Below are positions 1 to 9,767 of a stretch of 64,000 nt of DNA, piece after piece (within the stretch, counting starts at the first letter, position 1; every line of letters begins with the position of its first letter). This DNA is from Candidatus Riesia pediculischaeffi. Lineage in GTDB: Bacteria; Pseudomonadota; Gammaproteobacteria; Enterobacterales; Enterobacteriaceae. Where the stretch lies: assembly GCF_002073895.1 (NCBI RefSeq), contig NZ_CP012839.1, positions 40,394-104,393 on the forward strand. Reading direction: 5' to 3'. The translations under genes and the position numbers were made by a program. A model generated the notes under the pieces. The model ran no database searches and was not told the origin of the DNA. It worked only from the letters and a program-made list of their open reading frames with translations.

Positions 1-955
1 ATGAAGAACATATCCCATTTCCTTTTATTCTAAACATCCTGCCAGTCTGAGTTTCAGGAGGAATTCTCAATGAAACTACCCCACCCTTTATTGTTGGAAC
101 ATCTACTTCTCCACCTAATGAAGCCGTTACGAAATCAATTGGAATCTCACAATATAAATCGTTCTTCTCTCTCCAAAAAATCTCATGTTTTTTTACATTA
201 ATACGAACGTATAGATCACCGTTCGATCCTCCATTTTTTCCACTTTCTCCTTCTCCACTAAGACGAATTCTACTTCCATTACAAACCCCCGAAGGAATTT
301 TGACCGACAATACCTTATATCTCTTAACTTCCCCATTTCCATTGCATTTGTTACAAATATCTTGCACGATCCTACCTTTACCTAAACAACTTGAACATGT
401 CTGTTGTACGGTAAAGAAACCTTGTCTTGTTTGAATTTGACCTAATCCATTACAACTTGCACAAGTGATCAAATGAGTACCAAACTTCGATCCATTTCCA
501 TTACAAGAACGGCACATAACTAACTTCGGTATCCTGATCTCCTTTAAAACTCCAAACACCGATTCTTCCAAAGAAAGAGAAATCTCATATTGTAAATCCG
601 ATCCCCTACTTCTATACGAACGCTTATTTCCTCCAAATATATCTCCAAAAACATCGCCAAATATATCTCCGAAATCTGATGTACTTCCAGAAGAAAAATC
701 GTTATTAAATCCACCGTTCATCTTGATTTGATCAAAAGCAGAATGACCGTACTGGTCATACGTAGATCTTTTTTGTGGATCTGATAATATCTCATAAGCT
801 TCTTTAATTTCTTTAAAACGATCTTCTGAATGCTTATTTCCTTTATTACGATCTGGATGATATTTCATAGCTAATCTTTTATACGCTTTTTTAATATCCT
901 TATCTTCAGCATCGTTAGGAATACCTAATATTTCGTAATAGTTTCTTGTTGTCAT
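1..955 (-). CDS. dnaJ: Chaperone protein DnaJ (3' end beyond window)
   Basis: Hsp40 co-chaperone that stimulates the ATPase of DnaK and delivers unfolded clients to it in the cytoplasm. Reading leftward from the ATG at 955, 318 codons are open to the window edge; the E. coli protein has 376 residues, so roughly the last 60 are missing from view. Visible in order are the J domain with the HPD signature (about residue 33), a Gly/Phe-rich linker ([15 protein letters not shown]), four CxxCxGxG-type zinc motifs ([32 protein letters not shown]) and the start of the C-terminal substrate-binding domain. It lies 79 bp downstream of dnaK in the usual dnaK-dnaJ order and probably shares its heat-shock transcript. 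No defect is seen. Confidence 0.97.
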   Translation of the reverse strand, partial: MTTRNYYEILGIPNDAEDKDIKKAYKRLAMKYHPDRNKGNKHSEDRFKEIKEAYEILSDPQKRSTYDQYGHSAFDQIKMNGGFNNDFSSGSTSDFGDIFGDVFGDIFGGNKRSYRSRGSDLQYEISLSLEESVFGVLKEIRIPKLVMCRSCNGNGSKFGTHLITCASCNGLGQIQTRQGFFTVQQTCSSCLGKGRIVQDICNKCNGNGEVKRYKVLSVKIPSGVCNGSRIRLSGEGESGKNGGSNGDLYVRINVKKHEIFWREKNDLYCEIPIDFVTASLGGEVDVPTIKGGVVSLRIPPETQTGRMFRIKGNGICSS

Positions 956-1034
956 TCTATTTGCCACAGAAATAAATATAGAAATAAGGGCGACGAGAAA
1001 CTCGACGCCCATCAATGATTAAACAATATTCTTA

Positions 1035-2963
1035 CTATTTTTTGTTATGATCTTTTACTTCTTCAAATTCAGCATCTACTATATTTTCCTTATTGTTCTC
1101 TTTTTTGGAAGAAAAATCATTCTGATTCTTTTGATTATCTTCTGTACTTTTATTATCTTTATATTTCTCCAACAGTTTAGAGGATGAGTTAATTACATCT
1201 TGGATGCTGCTTTCTATTTTCTGTTTATCCTCAGTTTTGATATGCATTTCTAGAATATTTAGATGTTTTTCTAAATCTTGTTTTTCTTCAGATGTTACCC
1301 CGCTGATCTCTGCAAGTTGCTTTCTAGTACTATGAATTAACTGATCTGCCTGGTTTTTAACCCTAACTAATTCTTCAAATTTTCGATCAGATTCTGCATT
1401 TACTTTTGCATCATTCACCATCTTTCTTATTTCTTCTTCTCGCAATCCAGAAGAAGCCTTAATAGCTATTTTCTGTTCTCTCCCTGTTTTTTTATCTTTT
1501 GCAGAGACATGAAGAATACCATCTGCATCAATATCAAATGTTACTTCAATTTGAGGAATGCCTCTCGGAGCTGGTTGGATACCATCTAAGTTGAATTGAC
1601 CAAGAGACTTATTATCAGAAGATCGTTTTCTTTCTCCTTGAAGGATATGTATTGTAACAGCAGATTGATTATCTTCTGCAGTGGAGAATATTTGACTATG
1701 TTTGGTCGGAACAGTAGTATTCTTAGAAATCAGAGTTGTCATTACTCCACCCATCGTTTCTATTCCAAGCGACAACGGTGTTACATCCAATAATAAAACA
1801 TCCTTTACATCCCCTGCTAAAACACCGCCCTGTACGGCAGCACCGATTGCAACTGCTTCATCAGGATTAACATCCTTTCTAGGATCTTTCCCAAAAAAAT
1901 CAGCTACAGCTCGTTGAACCATTGGCATTCTAGTTTGACCACCAACTAAAATAACATCTTGGATTTGACCAATACTAAGATTCGCATCTTTTAGAGCTAT
2001 CTCAACAGGATTCATTGATCTTCGAATCAAATCCTCTACTAAAGACTCCAATTTAGCCCTCGTAACCTTTATGTTCATATGTTTAGGTCCAGAAGAATCT
2101 GCCGTAATATACGGTAAATTAACTTCAGTCTGATGAGAAGACGAAAGTTCAATTTTAGATTTTTCTGCAGATTCCTTGAGTCTTTGCATGGCTAAAGGAT
2201 CATTTTTCAAATCGAAACCACTCTCCTTTCTAAATTCATTGACTAGGTAGTTTATTAATCTATTATCAAAATCTTCTCCTCCAAGATGGGTATCTCCATT
2301 TGTAGCAAGAACTTCATACGTTTTTTCTCCATCCACTTCATCTATTTCAATAATAGAAATATCAAACGTTCCTCCTCCAAGATCATAAACAGCAACTATT
2401 CTATTTCCAATCCCTTTGTCTAATCCATATGCTAGGGCTGCAGCGGTCGGTTCATTAATTATTCTTTTTACATTCAAACCCGCGATTCTTCCTGCGTCTT
2501 TTGTAGACTGTCTTTGAACATCGTTAAAATATGCAGGTACCGTAATTACCGCATCAGAAACCTTTTCTCCAAGATAATCCTCAGCTGTTTTTTTCATTTT
2601 TTTTAAAATTTCTGCAGAAATTTGAGGTGGAGCAATTTTTTTTCCTTTAACTTCGATCCAAGCGTCTCCATTTTCTGCTTCTATAATCTTATACGGTAGA
2701 ATAGAAATATCTCTTTGCACCTCTTCTTCTTGAAATCTACGTCCAATTAATCTTTTAATTGCAAAAAGAGTATTCTTTGGGTTTGTCACAGCTTGTCTCT
2801 TTGCCGGCTGTCCTACCAATATCTCTCCTTCTTGAGAATAAGCGATTATAGATGGAGTAGTTCGATCTCCCTCACTGTTTTCCAACACTTTAGCATGCCC
2901 TCCATCCATAGTAGCTACGCAAGAGTTTGTCGTTCCAAGATCAATTCCAATAATTTTTCCCAT
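1035..2963 (-). CDS. dnaK: Chaperone protein DnaK (Hsp70)
   Basis: ATP-dependent Hsp70 chaperone of the cytoplasm. The 642-residue product starts [15 protein letters not shown] and is almost the same length as E. coli DnaK (638). The N-terminal actin-like ATPase shows the phosphate-1 loop (IDLGTTNS), the [10 protein letters not shown] motif near residue 195 and the VGGQTRMP segment near 340. The linker [13 protein letters not shown] and the beta-sandwich substrate domain follow, and the tail keeps the EEVKD element near the C-terminus. A GGAGG Shine-Dalgarno sequence sits just before the ATG. A sigma-32-like promoter lies about 130 bp upstream. The gene heads a dnaK-dnaJ unit and is fully intact. 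Confidence 0.99.
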   Translation of the reverse strand: MGKIIGIDLGTTNSCVATMDGGHAKVLENSEGDRTTPSIIAYSQEGEILVGQPAKRQAVTNPKNTLFAIKRLIGRRFQEEEVQRDISILPYKIIEAENGDAWIEVKGKKIAPPQISAEILKKMKKTAEDYLGEKVSDAVITVPAYFNDVQRQSTKDAGRIAGLNVKRIINEPTAAALAYGLDKGIGNRIVAVYDLGGGTFDISIIEIDEVDGEKTYEVLATNGDTHLGGEDFDNRLINYLVNEFRKESGFDLKNDPLAMQRLKESAEKSKIELSSSHQTEVNLPYITADSSGPKHMNIKVTRAKLESLVEDLIRRSMNPVEIALKDANLSIGQIQDVILVGGQTRMPMVQRAVADFFGKDPRKDVNPDEAVAIGAAVQGGVLAGDVKDVLLLDVTPLSLGIETMGGVMTTLISKNTTVPTKHSQIFSTAEDNQSAVTIHILQGERKRSSDNKSLGQFNLDGIQPAPRGIPQIEVTFDIDADGILHVSAKDKKTGREQKIAIKASSGLREEEIRKMVNDAKVNAESDRKFEELVRVKNQADQLIHSTRKQLAEISGVTSEEKQDLEKHLNILEMHIKTEDKQKIESSIQDVINSSSKLLEKYKDNKSTEDNQKNQNDFSSKKENNKENIVDAEFEEVKDHNKK

Positions 2964-3317
2964 TCAGTTCCTCCAAATCTAATAATTTTTAACTGCAGTC
3001 CTTTCAATGATCACTAACATGATTTTTATGAAACTCATTTGAATATCAAGAACATGTATTTCATACAGAAAGATTTTCACCTCAATATGAGAGATTGGGG
3101 CATTCATCATGTTCGTCAAGGGCAGAAGAAAAAAAATTCTTTTAATAGAGAAGATGTAGGAATAGTACCAAAAAAATTTTTTAAATATTTTAGAAAAGAA
3201 AAGTTAAATAACCGAATTTTTATATATCAAAAGTAACGAAAGGAACATTCATTTTTAAAAATGAGCAAATCTCAAACACTATTTTTCACAACTAAACAAT
3301 ATGATCAAAAAATATTT
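2964..3317. other. Spacer between talB and dnaK
   Basis: This 354-bp gap carries the dnaK leader and its sigma-32 promoter (3091-3122). An open frame on the plus strand (3039-3236) resembles nothing I know, runs antisense to the promoter and is taken as chance. In E. coli mog, satP and yaaI lie here; no trace of them is visible. Confidence 0.6.
3091..3122 (-). promoter_or_regulatory. Sigma-32 (heat-shock) promoter of dnaK
   Basis: On the minus strand a CCCTTGAC -35 element (CTTGAC at 3120-3115) is followed, after 14 bp, by a CCCCAATCT -10 element (3100-3092). This closely matches the sigma-32 consensus CTTGAA-N(13-15)-CCCCATNT and the E. coli dnaK P1 promoter. The predicted start of transcription lies near 3085, giving a 5' leader of about 120 nt before dnaK. 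Spacing and both hexamers fit, in surroundings that are otherwise nearly pure A/T. Confidence 0.82.
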
Positions 3318-4276
3318 TTATAAAAATCTATCGAAGATAATTTTCTTTATTCGATTTTGATCAAGGAAGAATTTATAAATCCCATTAGATAAATTAAAAT
3401 TAGCCATGTTGTTAGAACAATGTTCCCAGTAAAAATCCGATTCTGTCATTTTACTACTTGTTTCACAGTAACCCATTGAATATGAAATAGGGCTCATGTT
3501 GTTGTCTATTGTACCTGGAGAATTTTTTAACTCTTGTAGCAAATATGACGGAATAGTCAAATAATCACACCAAGAAAGATCAAAGATATGATTGATGTTT
3601 CGAATACTTGCTCCGATAATATTCGTGCGATACTTATTGATTTTATAATACTCATAAACTTCTTTTACAAAGCTAACTCCAGGATCTTTTAGAGGGAGAT
3701 CGAAACTCTCTTCATCTTTATTTTTCTGATACCAATCGGTAATTCTTCCAACAAAAGGAGAAATAGAATGAACTTTAGAAATTGCGCAAGCTTTCGCCTG
3801 CGCAAGAGAAAATAATAATGTTAAATTACAGTTAATTCCGATATCTTCCAATCCGCTTGTATACCTTGCCAAGTGGCGGCGATTTTAATTAACACTCGAT
3901 CTCTCTGTATACCTTCCTTTTCTAATTTATGAATAACATCTTTAGATTTAGTGAAACAATAATCTTCATCATAAGAGAATCTTGAATCGATCTCTATTGA
4001 TATTCTACCGGGAACTATCTTAAGAATCTCTAATGTCAATTTAACCAAGATAATATTGTACAAATCGGAGATAATCTCTTTTTCAGGAAGATTTCTAAAA
4101 TCAAACGAAGAAAAAATATCTTTTATAAAATAACTATTTTTACGATCTTCAACGAATCTAAGTATCGAAGAAGGATTGGTGGTGACATCGTGAGGTTGAT
4201 ATCTTCGAATATCTTCTATATCTGATGTGTCAGCCATCACGTTTGTTATGTTTTTTAAGGAATCTAATTTATTCAT
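3318..4276 (-). pseudogene. talB: Transaldolase, frameshifted
   Basis: Transaldolase of the non-oxidative pentose phosphate pathway, interconverting sedoheptulose-7-P plus glyceraldehyde-3-P and erythrose-4-P plus fructose-6-P. The N-terminal part (from ATG 4276) contains the ADTSDIEDI and TTNPSSIL segments, EILKIVPGRIS and the Schiff-base lysine in RVLIKIAATWQG. The C-terminal part in another frame resumes with LEDIGINCNLTLLFS, SPFVGRI and the end of the barrel. The frames meet near 3848-3853, where GCG-GAT-TGG replaces an expected GCG-GAT-TTG-GAA, so one T seems to be missing. Not a long homopolymer, so transcriptional slippage is an unlikely rescue. Neighbours thrA and dnaK match the E. 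coli thr-tal-dnaK order. Either a young pseudogene or a sequencing error. Confidence 0.85.
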
Positions 4277-4456
4277 ATTGATATTCTGCTTTATACGAAA
4301 GTTAAAATTATTTCATGTATCAGAATAAAATGTTTCCACTCAATGAGATATGATATTTGAATAATTAACGATATCGCGATGATTTTTCTCAATCAGTCAA
4401 AAGTTTTAAAAGACCGCGTTTAAATGACAGAACAAGGCCATCAAAAATACACAACT

Positions 4457-5862
4457 TCATTCTTCTTTTTTAAAGAAGAATTGATGACATAGTCTTAATG
4501 TATCATTTGCAAGATCATCTTGAACAACAATGGACATTACTGGATCAAAACGATCTGTAAGGACTAAATATATTTTTATATCATAAGAACTTAAAAAGTT
4601 TGATAAATTTTTTAAATTTTCCTCGTAAGAAATATTTAAACCTCCAATTATCGATATGATAGACAATTTTTCTACTATAGTAAAACTTTTTATTTCGTTT
4701 TCTTTCTTATCAAACATGAAATTCCTTTTCAATATGTAACAAACACTCTTTTTTTTATGAAAATACAAATGTAATTCCTGTTTCTTTGGATTTCGAAGAT
4801 TTTTAGAAGTTATTATTAATATTTTAAACTCAAAAAATTTGTTAAAAATTCTACATTTAATTTTTTCTATAATCTTCTTATTATCGCTATAAATTACAAC
4901 AACTACTATATTTTTGATACTCGTAATTCCCTTTACTGCCATTAAACAATTTATATTTTTTGAAACATTGGAGATCAGCGTTCCTGTTGAATGCGGAGAA
5001 AAAGTGTTTTTGATAACACATGGAATATTGAACTTACGAATCGGATAAACTGCTCTGTGATGCAATACATTTGCTCCAAATTTAGAAAGTAAAATCGCAT
5101 CTTTATAAGAAATTCTTTTAATCAAATGAGAACATTTAACAATATTTGGATCACAAGAATATATGCCGTTTACGTCCTTCCATATTTCGCAAATGTCTGC
5201 TCTTAAACATACGGAAAGAACAGATGCAGAATAATCTGATCCATTTCTTCCAAGAGTAACAATTTCTTTTTTGTTGTTTACAGCTACGAATCCAGCCATT
5301 AAAATGATGTGGTCTTGTGAGATTTTTAATGAGGAAAATTGATTAATTGATTTGTCTAAGTTAATTTTAACGTCTAGATAGTTCGTACAATCGGAAAGTA
5401 AAAATTTGATTGGGTTAACAACTGTTGTAGGATAACCGAAAGAATAGAAGATTTCCGACATGATATCAACCGATAACTTTTCTCCCATATACATCAATCT
5501 AGGATGGATCGTTTCTGAAAGATTTGCTAATCCAACAGAAATTTTTCTTAATTTGTCATAAAAAAAATTAATTTCCTTTTCCACCTTAAATTTAATCTTC
5601 ATAAATCTAAAATGAGAACGATGTATTTTTAATTGTGAAATGAGAGAAAAAAAAAATCCTCAATCCTCCGAACATGAAATAAAATGTTACCGTTCTTATT
5701 TGCTGCTTCAATCGCTTCTAGAATAAAATCTGTTAATCTTCCAGGGGCCGACAATACGATTGCGATCGGTTCGTATTGAAATTTCTCTATTATGATTTTA
5801 GCTACATGAATCATATTTCTATGATCTGCAAGAGATGTTCCTCCAAATTTTAAAACTTTCAT
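4457..5862 (-). CDS. thrA: Aspartokinase (ThrA lacking its homoserine dehydrogenase half; homopolymer frameshift)
   Basis: Catalyses L-aspartate to 4-aspartyl phosphate, the entry to DAP/lysine. It begins MKVLKFGGTSLAD (5862), the aspartokinase signature, and carries the catalytic stretch TLGRNGSDYSAS and AVKGI at the start of the ACT region. About 468 residues are encoded and the protein stops right after RLCHQFFFKKEE, the point where E. coli ThrA (820 aa) enters its homoserine dehydrogenase domain; only 180 bp then separate it from talB. Threonine-sensing Gln-Ser-Ser motifs in both ACT repeats are replaced, suggesting loss of feedback control. The frame is broken in a run of ten T (coding strand; 5647-5656): eleven T would join DFFF to SLISQLKIH. 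Listed as a CDS because slippage in the run could restore it. No thr attenuator leader is visible upstream. Confidence 0.88.
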
Positions 5863-7216
5863 AGAATTTCCTAGAATTTAATTTTTTAATCTTTTATACG
5901 AAAAACATTTCATTTATTTAAAAATGAAAATCGATTTAAAGTTTATTTTTAGAAGATTTTGATATGTTATTATATATAAAAAAGTGATCTATTAACTTTT
6001 AAAACGGTAATCTATATGGACGTATAAGAAATCAGATAGATTTATGAGATTTGAAAGATAATTTTTAACACGTTCCTATGAACCATATAAGAAGAATTCT
6101 TATCATTTTAAAAAACATTGGAAACGGAAATAAAATTGTAAATAATCATATTTTCTAAAAATATCGACGTTGCACTCTCGTGTGTATAAACATTAAAATA
6201 ACCACGAAAGATATGATCTTTTTAACTTTGAATTAAGATGAAAAATTTTTATAAGATGGATCCTATGATGTAAAAGCAACGTTATTTAATCGAAATATAG
6301 AAAAAAGATCAACTCTATAAAAACGTAGAGATAACATAAACATATCTTTAAATCATGAATTCAACTTTTATAAGAACCATAAGTTCGTCTCTATTCGTAG
6401 AACAATAAAAATTTTTGAAAAATAATGACTCTATTAATGATTGATCGTTAAAAACGATCAACAACATAAATAAAATAATTTCAACGATTCATTAAGTTCC
6501 TGAAAGTAAATTCATTAAATCAATGTAACATAACACAACTGAAATAACTTAACAGATGAACAAAATCACTATATTAAACATTTTCAATCATTTAATTTTA
6601 CAAAAAAAAAAAGATATAAAAAATTAAAAAAGATATCGAAGGTATAGATGATCATTAAAACTATCTAATATTTTTAAAATTGAAACATATCGAAGTATTT
6701 TCTTACATGAGTGTAACAATGTGTTTTGTTCTTAAAGAACATGAGGTTTGATCCCATGTGTTAAGGTTTCAATTTAGTGTATAAAGAACAAACGTCTTAA
6801 GGTTACAAAAATAAGAGATCTACAACGGTAAGAATACTTTTCGTATTAAATGATACGTGATCCAATTCTTTTAATTTTTTTAGTTTTGATCGAGAAATAT
6901 GATTGATAATACTATCAATATTTTCAAAAAAATTAAATCTGAAATACGATTGGTAAAGAATATATTAAATATATGCGATGTAATCATGATATTTTTTATA
7001 GAATAAGGGTTAAATACAAGAATTATATCTCAAAATATTTACTAAATTTTAGTTGTTATTACAGAAGTTGATAGAAGAAATATAGAGAAAGGAAATTACT
7101 AATTTCAACATATTAAAATATAATAAATCACACTGCATGACGATAAATTCCTAGATTTTTTATAAAAGCGATCTACTATAAAACATTATAAATCTAACAC
7201 AATCCTATACCATTTT
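5863..7216. other. Gene-free spacer between thrA and ubiE
   Basis: This 1354-bp A/T-rich stretch has no convincing reading frame on either strand and no tRNA. The flanking genes come from distant places in E. coli (0 and 86 min), so it covers a rearrangement point and probably decayed DNA. The only internal structure I noticed is the inverted-repeat element at 6677-6775. Confidence 0.6.
6677..6775. repeat. 99-nt element closed by a perfect 10-bp inverted repeat
   Basis: AAATTGAAAC (6677-6686) is exactly complementary to GTTTCAATTT (6766-6775). Inside lie further potential hairpins: TTACA-TGAG-TGTAA (6703-6716), TGTTC-TTAAA-GAACA (6727-6741) and ACATG-A-GG/CC-CATGT (6739-6759). The last two overlap by 3 nt, so they exclude each other in part. 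The arrangement resembles a loose cloverleaf, but there is no tRNA consensus. In A/T-rich DNA such repeats also arise by chance. Confidence 0.25.
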
Positions 7217-7933
7217 ATGTTTAATAAAATATCTGATGAATATATCAAATCTGTATTTGATCATGCTGCAAAGAAATATGACGTAATGAACGATATAATG
7301 TCGGTTGGTATGCATAGGATGTGGAAAAATTTTATGGTAAAAATCTGTAACCCAAAACCACATTCTATCGTTCTGGACTTGGCCGGAGGTACGGGTGATT
7401 TAACAATAAAATTTGCACAAAAGCTTAAAGATTCTGGAAAAATATTTTTAGTTGATTCCAACAAATCAATGTTAACAGTCGGAAAAAAAAAAATACGAAA
7501 TTTCGGTCTAATAAAAAATATATATTATATTCAAGCTTCTGCAGAAAATTTACCTTTTGCAAATTTTTCCTTTGATGTAGCAGCAATTTCATTCGGTCTA
7601 AGAAATATGTGTAATCAAGAGAAATCTCTTAGATCTGTTTTCAGAGTTTTAAAAACAGGAGGAAAATTAGTGATATTAGAGTTCTCCAAACCTTATTCTG
7701 AAGTGTTAAAGAAATTATACTCTGTATATTCTTTTTCTTTTCCGTATGTTGGATTACTACTATTTAATAACTCTTTTAGTTATCGTTATTTGATAAAATC
7801 AGTACAGACCTATTATGATCAAAAACATCTAAAAAAAATCATTAGAGCGTCTGGGTTTAATAAAATATCTCATTTTAATTTGCTTGGAGGTATAGCTTCG
7901 ATTCATGTTGGATTCAAAACCACATTATATTAG
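7217..7933 (+). CDS. ubiE: Ubiquinone/menaquinone C-methyltransferase UbiE
   Basis: SAM-dependent C-methylation of the benzoquinol ring in ubiquinone (and demethylmenaquinone) synthesis. The product has 238 residues (E. coli 251). It shows FDHAAKKYDVMNDIMS and the family signature around RMWK, SAM motif I as VLDLAGGTGDL (about residue 55), the acidic motif II residue in FLVDSNKSML, and the second signature RVLKTGGKLVILEFSKP near residue 145. It is followed by ubiB and ubiD as in E. coli, but ubiJ, normally between ubiE and ubiB, is absent. ATG at 7217; the reading frame is intact. Confidence 0.97.
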   Translation: MFNKISDEYIKSVFDHAAKKYDVMNDIMSVGMHRMWKNFMVKICNPKPHSIVLDLAGGTGDLTIKFAQKLKDSGKIFLVDSNKSMLTVGKKKIRNFGLIKNIYYIQASAENLPFANFSFDVAAISFGLRNMCNQEKSLRSVFRVLKTGGKLVILEFSKPYSEVLKKLYSVYSFSFPYVGLLLFNNSFSYRYLIKSVQTYYDQKHLKKIIRASGFNKISHFNLLGGIASIHVGFKTTLY

Positions 7934-8059
7934 ATACTTCATACAATCTGTTCTCTTTAAGTTAGAAAAAATTCTTTTAAAAAGGGAATCATGCAGAAAG
8001 CTGATAGTAAAGTAAAAATTTTTAATATTTTATAACGATGAAGTAATTTCTGCACTACA

Positions 8060-9598
8060 TTGAAAATAAAAGAAATAAGAAGGATCTTTTTTATACTTAA
8101 AGTTTTTTTGAAACATAGATTGTTAGGTATTCTTATACTTAAAAGAAGTAAATTTCTTTCTTACATGATACATTCAAAAAAACCGATCGCTCGAAGAATT
8201 TGTTTGAGCTTTCAAGAGCTCGGTCCAATATGGATCAAGTTAGGACAGTTTTTATCTACTAGAGAAGATCTATTATCTAAAAAAATTTGTAAACAACTTT
8301 CTTCTCTCCAAAATAGGGTTTCAGTATTTGACGGAAAGTTAGCTAAATCATATATCGAAGAATCTTTAGGAAAAAAAATTCAAGAAATATTTGCTGATTT
8401 TAATGAAATTCCATTAGCTTCCGCATCGATCTCACAAATTCATGGAGCAATTTTAAAAAAGAATAATCTTTCGGTAATCATTAAAATAATTCGACCGGAA
8501 ATCTTATCAACAATAAGAACTGATATTAAATTATTGTTCAAACTATCCGATTGGATAAATTTTTTTAAAAAAGTTAAGTTCTTTGATTTGATAGAACTAA
8601 TCTCAGAGTATAAAAGAACTATCATTAAAGAATTAAATTTATTAAATGAATCTGTAAATACAATGCAACTAAGAAGAAATTTTAAAAATAGCAGTATGCT
8701 ATATATACCAAAGATATACATAGAGTATTCTAGGACAAACGTCATGGTTGCAGAAAGAATTTACGGAATATCTATTTCCAATGTTAAAAAATTAAAAGAA
8801 CGTAATTTAGATTTGAAGAAGTTAGCTGAAAATGGAGTAAAAATATTTTTTACTCAAGTTTTTCGAGATAATTTCTTTCACGCTGACATGCATCCAGGAA
8901 ATATATTAGTTGATGATAAATTGTCAAAATATATTGGTGTCGATTGTGGAATAGTTGGTTCTTTGACAAAGAGACATAGATACTTTCTTGCAAAAAATTT
9001 CATTAATTTCTTCAACAGAAACTATCGGAAAATAGCAGAATCCCTCATAGATCTATCTGAAAGGGAGGATAAAGATGAATCTGAAATTTATGAGATAGAA
9101 CTATTCGTTAGAACTATATGCGAACCAATTTTTAAAAAACCAATTTCAGAAATTTCTTTTGGAAAATTTTTGCTAAGATTGTTCTCCATATTTAATAGAT
9201 TTAACGTAAAAATCCATCCGCAAATTGTTCTATTACAAAAAAATTTATTATACGTAGAAAGTTTAGGAAAAAAATTATATCCGAATTTGGATCTTTGGAA
9301 AACTGCAAAACCTTTTATTGAAGAATGGTTGCATCAACAACTAAAAATTTCATCCATTCTAAATCTGATAAGCCGAGAAATGCCAGAACTAGTAGATCGT
9401 CTTAAAAATATTCCGGAACTATTTGATAAATTCTTAAAATTTAGCAATCACTATATGAACAACCTACATAATAATAATCGTCTAATTGTACACAATTCTA
9501 AAAGAATTGATCGATTAATACGGATCTCTAAATTGATCTGTTACTTCTTAATCCTAAAAACTTCTTTAATTTTGATTTTATCGATCTATCGGACATGA
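8060..9598 (+). CDS. ubiB: Ubiquinone biosynthesis ATPase/kinase-like protein UbiB
   Basis: Atypical protein-kinase-like (ADCK/UbiB) ATPase needed for ubiquinone synthesis at the membrane. It has 512 residues (E. coli 546). The KxGQ motif appears in LGPIWIKLGQFLSTREDL, the Ala-rich nucleotide loop in PLASASISQIHG, the catalytic-loop region in FFHADMHPGNI and the metal-binding DFG equivalent in VDCGIVG. One hydrophobic segment at the very C-terminus fits a membrane anchor, shortened from the two of E. coli. The best start is TTG at 8060, because MKIKEIRRIFFILKVFL aligns with the E. coli N-terminus and no ATG is available. Lies 126 bp after ubiE. Confidence 0.96.
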   Translation: MKIKEIRRIFFILKVFLKHRLLGILILKRSKFLSYMIHSKKPIARRICLSFQELGPIWIKLGQFLSTREDLLSKKICKQLSSLQNRVSVFDGKLAKSYIEESLGKKIQEIFADFNEIPLASASISQIHGAILKKNNLSVIIKIIRPEILSTIRTDIKLLFKLSDWINFFKKVKFFDLIELISEYKRTIIKELNLLNESVNTMQLRRNFKNSSMLYIPKIYIEYSRTNVMVAERIYGISISNVKKLKERNLDLKKLAENGVKIFFTQVFRDNFFHADMHPGNILVDDKLSKYIGVDCGIVGSLTKRHRYFLAKNFINFFNRNYRKIAESLIDLSEREDKDESEIYEIELFVRTICEPIFKKPISEISFGKFLLRLFSIFNRFNVKIHPQIVLLQKNLLYVESLGKKLYPNLDLWKTAKPFIEEWLHQQLKISSILNLISREMPELVDRLKNIPELFDKFLKFSNHYMNNLHNNNRLIVHNSKRIDRLIRISKLICYFLILKTSLILILSIYRT

Positions 9599-9767
9599 AT
9601 TTTGAATTTTTTCTGTACGGAATGAAGTACAAGATAAGTGTTTTTGAATTTTTTTTAGAAAATAGATTAATTGAATCATATTAACTTTCCAAAATGGTTA
9701 AAATTTGTATCAATATAATTTTCGACTTACAGATAATTCATAACAATATCAATTTGAAAAGTAGCAT

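Noticed and set aside
3039-3236. 65-codon open frame on the plus strand
   Set aside because: It runs antisense through the dnaK heat-shock promoter, has no ribosome binding site or family similarity, and fits chance.
5863-5960. thr operon leader and attenuator upstream of thrA
   Set aside because: No Thr/Ile-rich leader frame and no terminator hairpin before the thrA start.
6700-6765. Possible tRNA in the thrA-ubiE spacer
   Set aside because: The T-arm-like and anticodon-like hairpins overlap, leaving no variable loop, and no acceptor or D-arm consensus is present.
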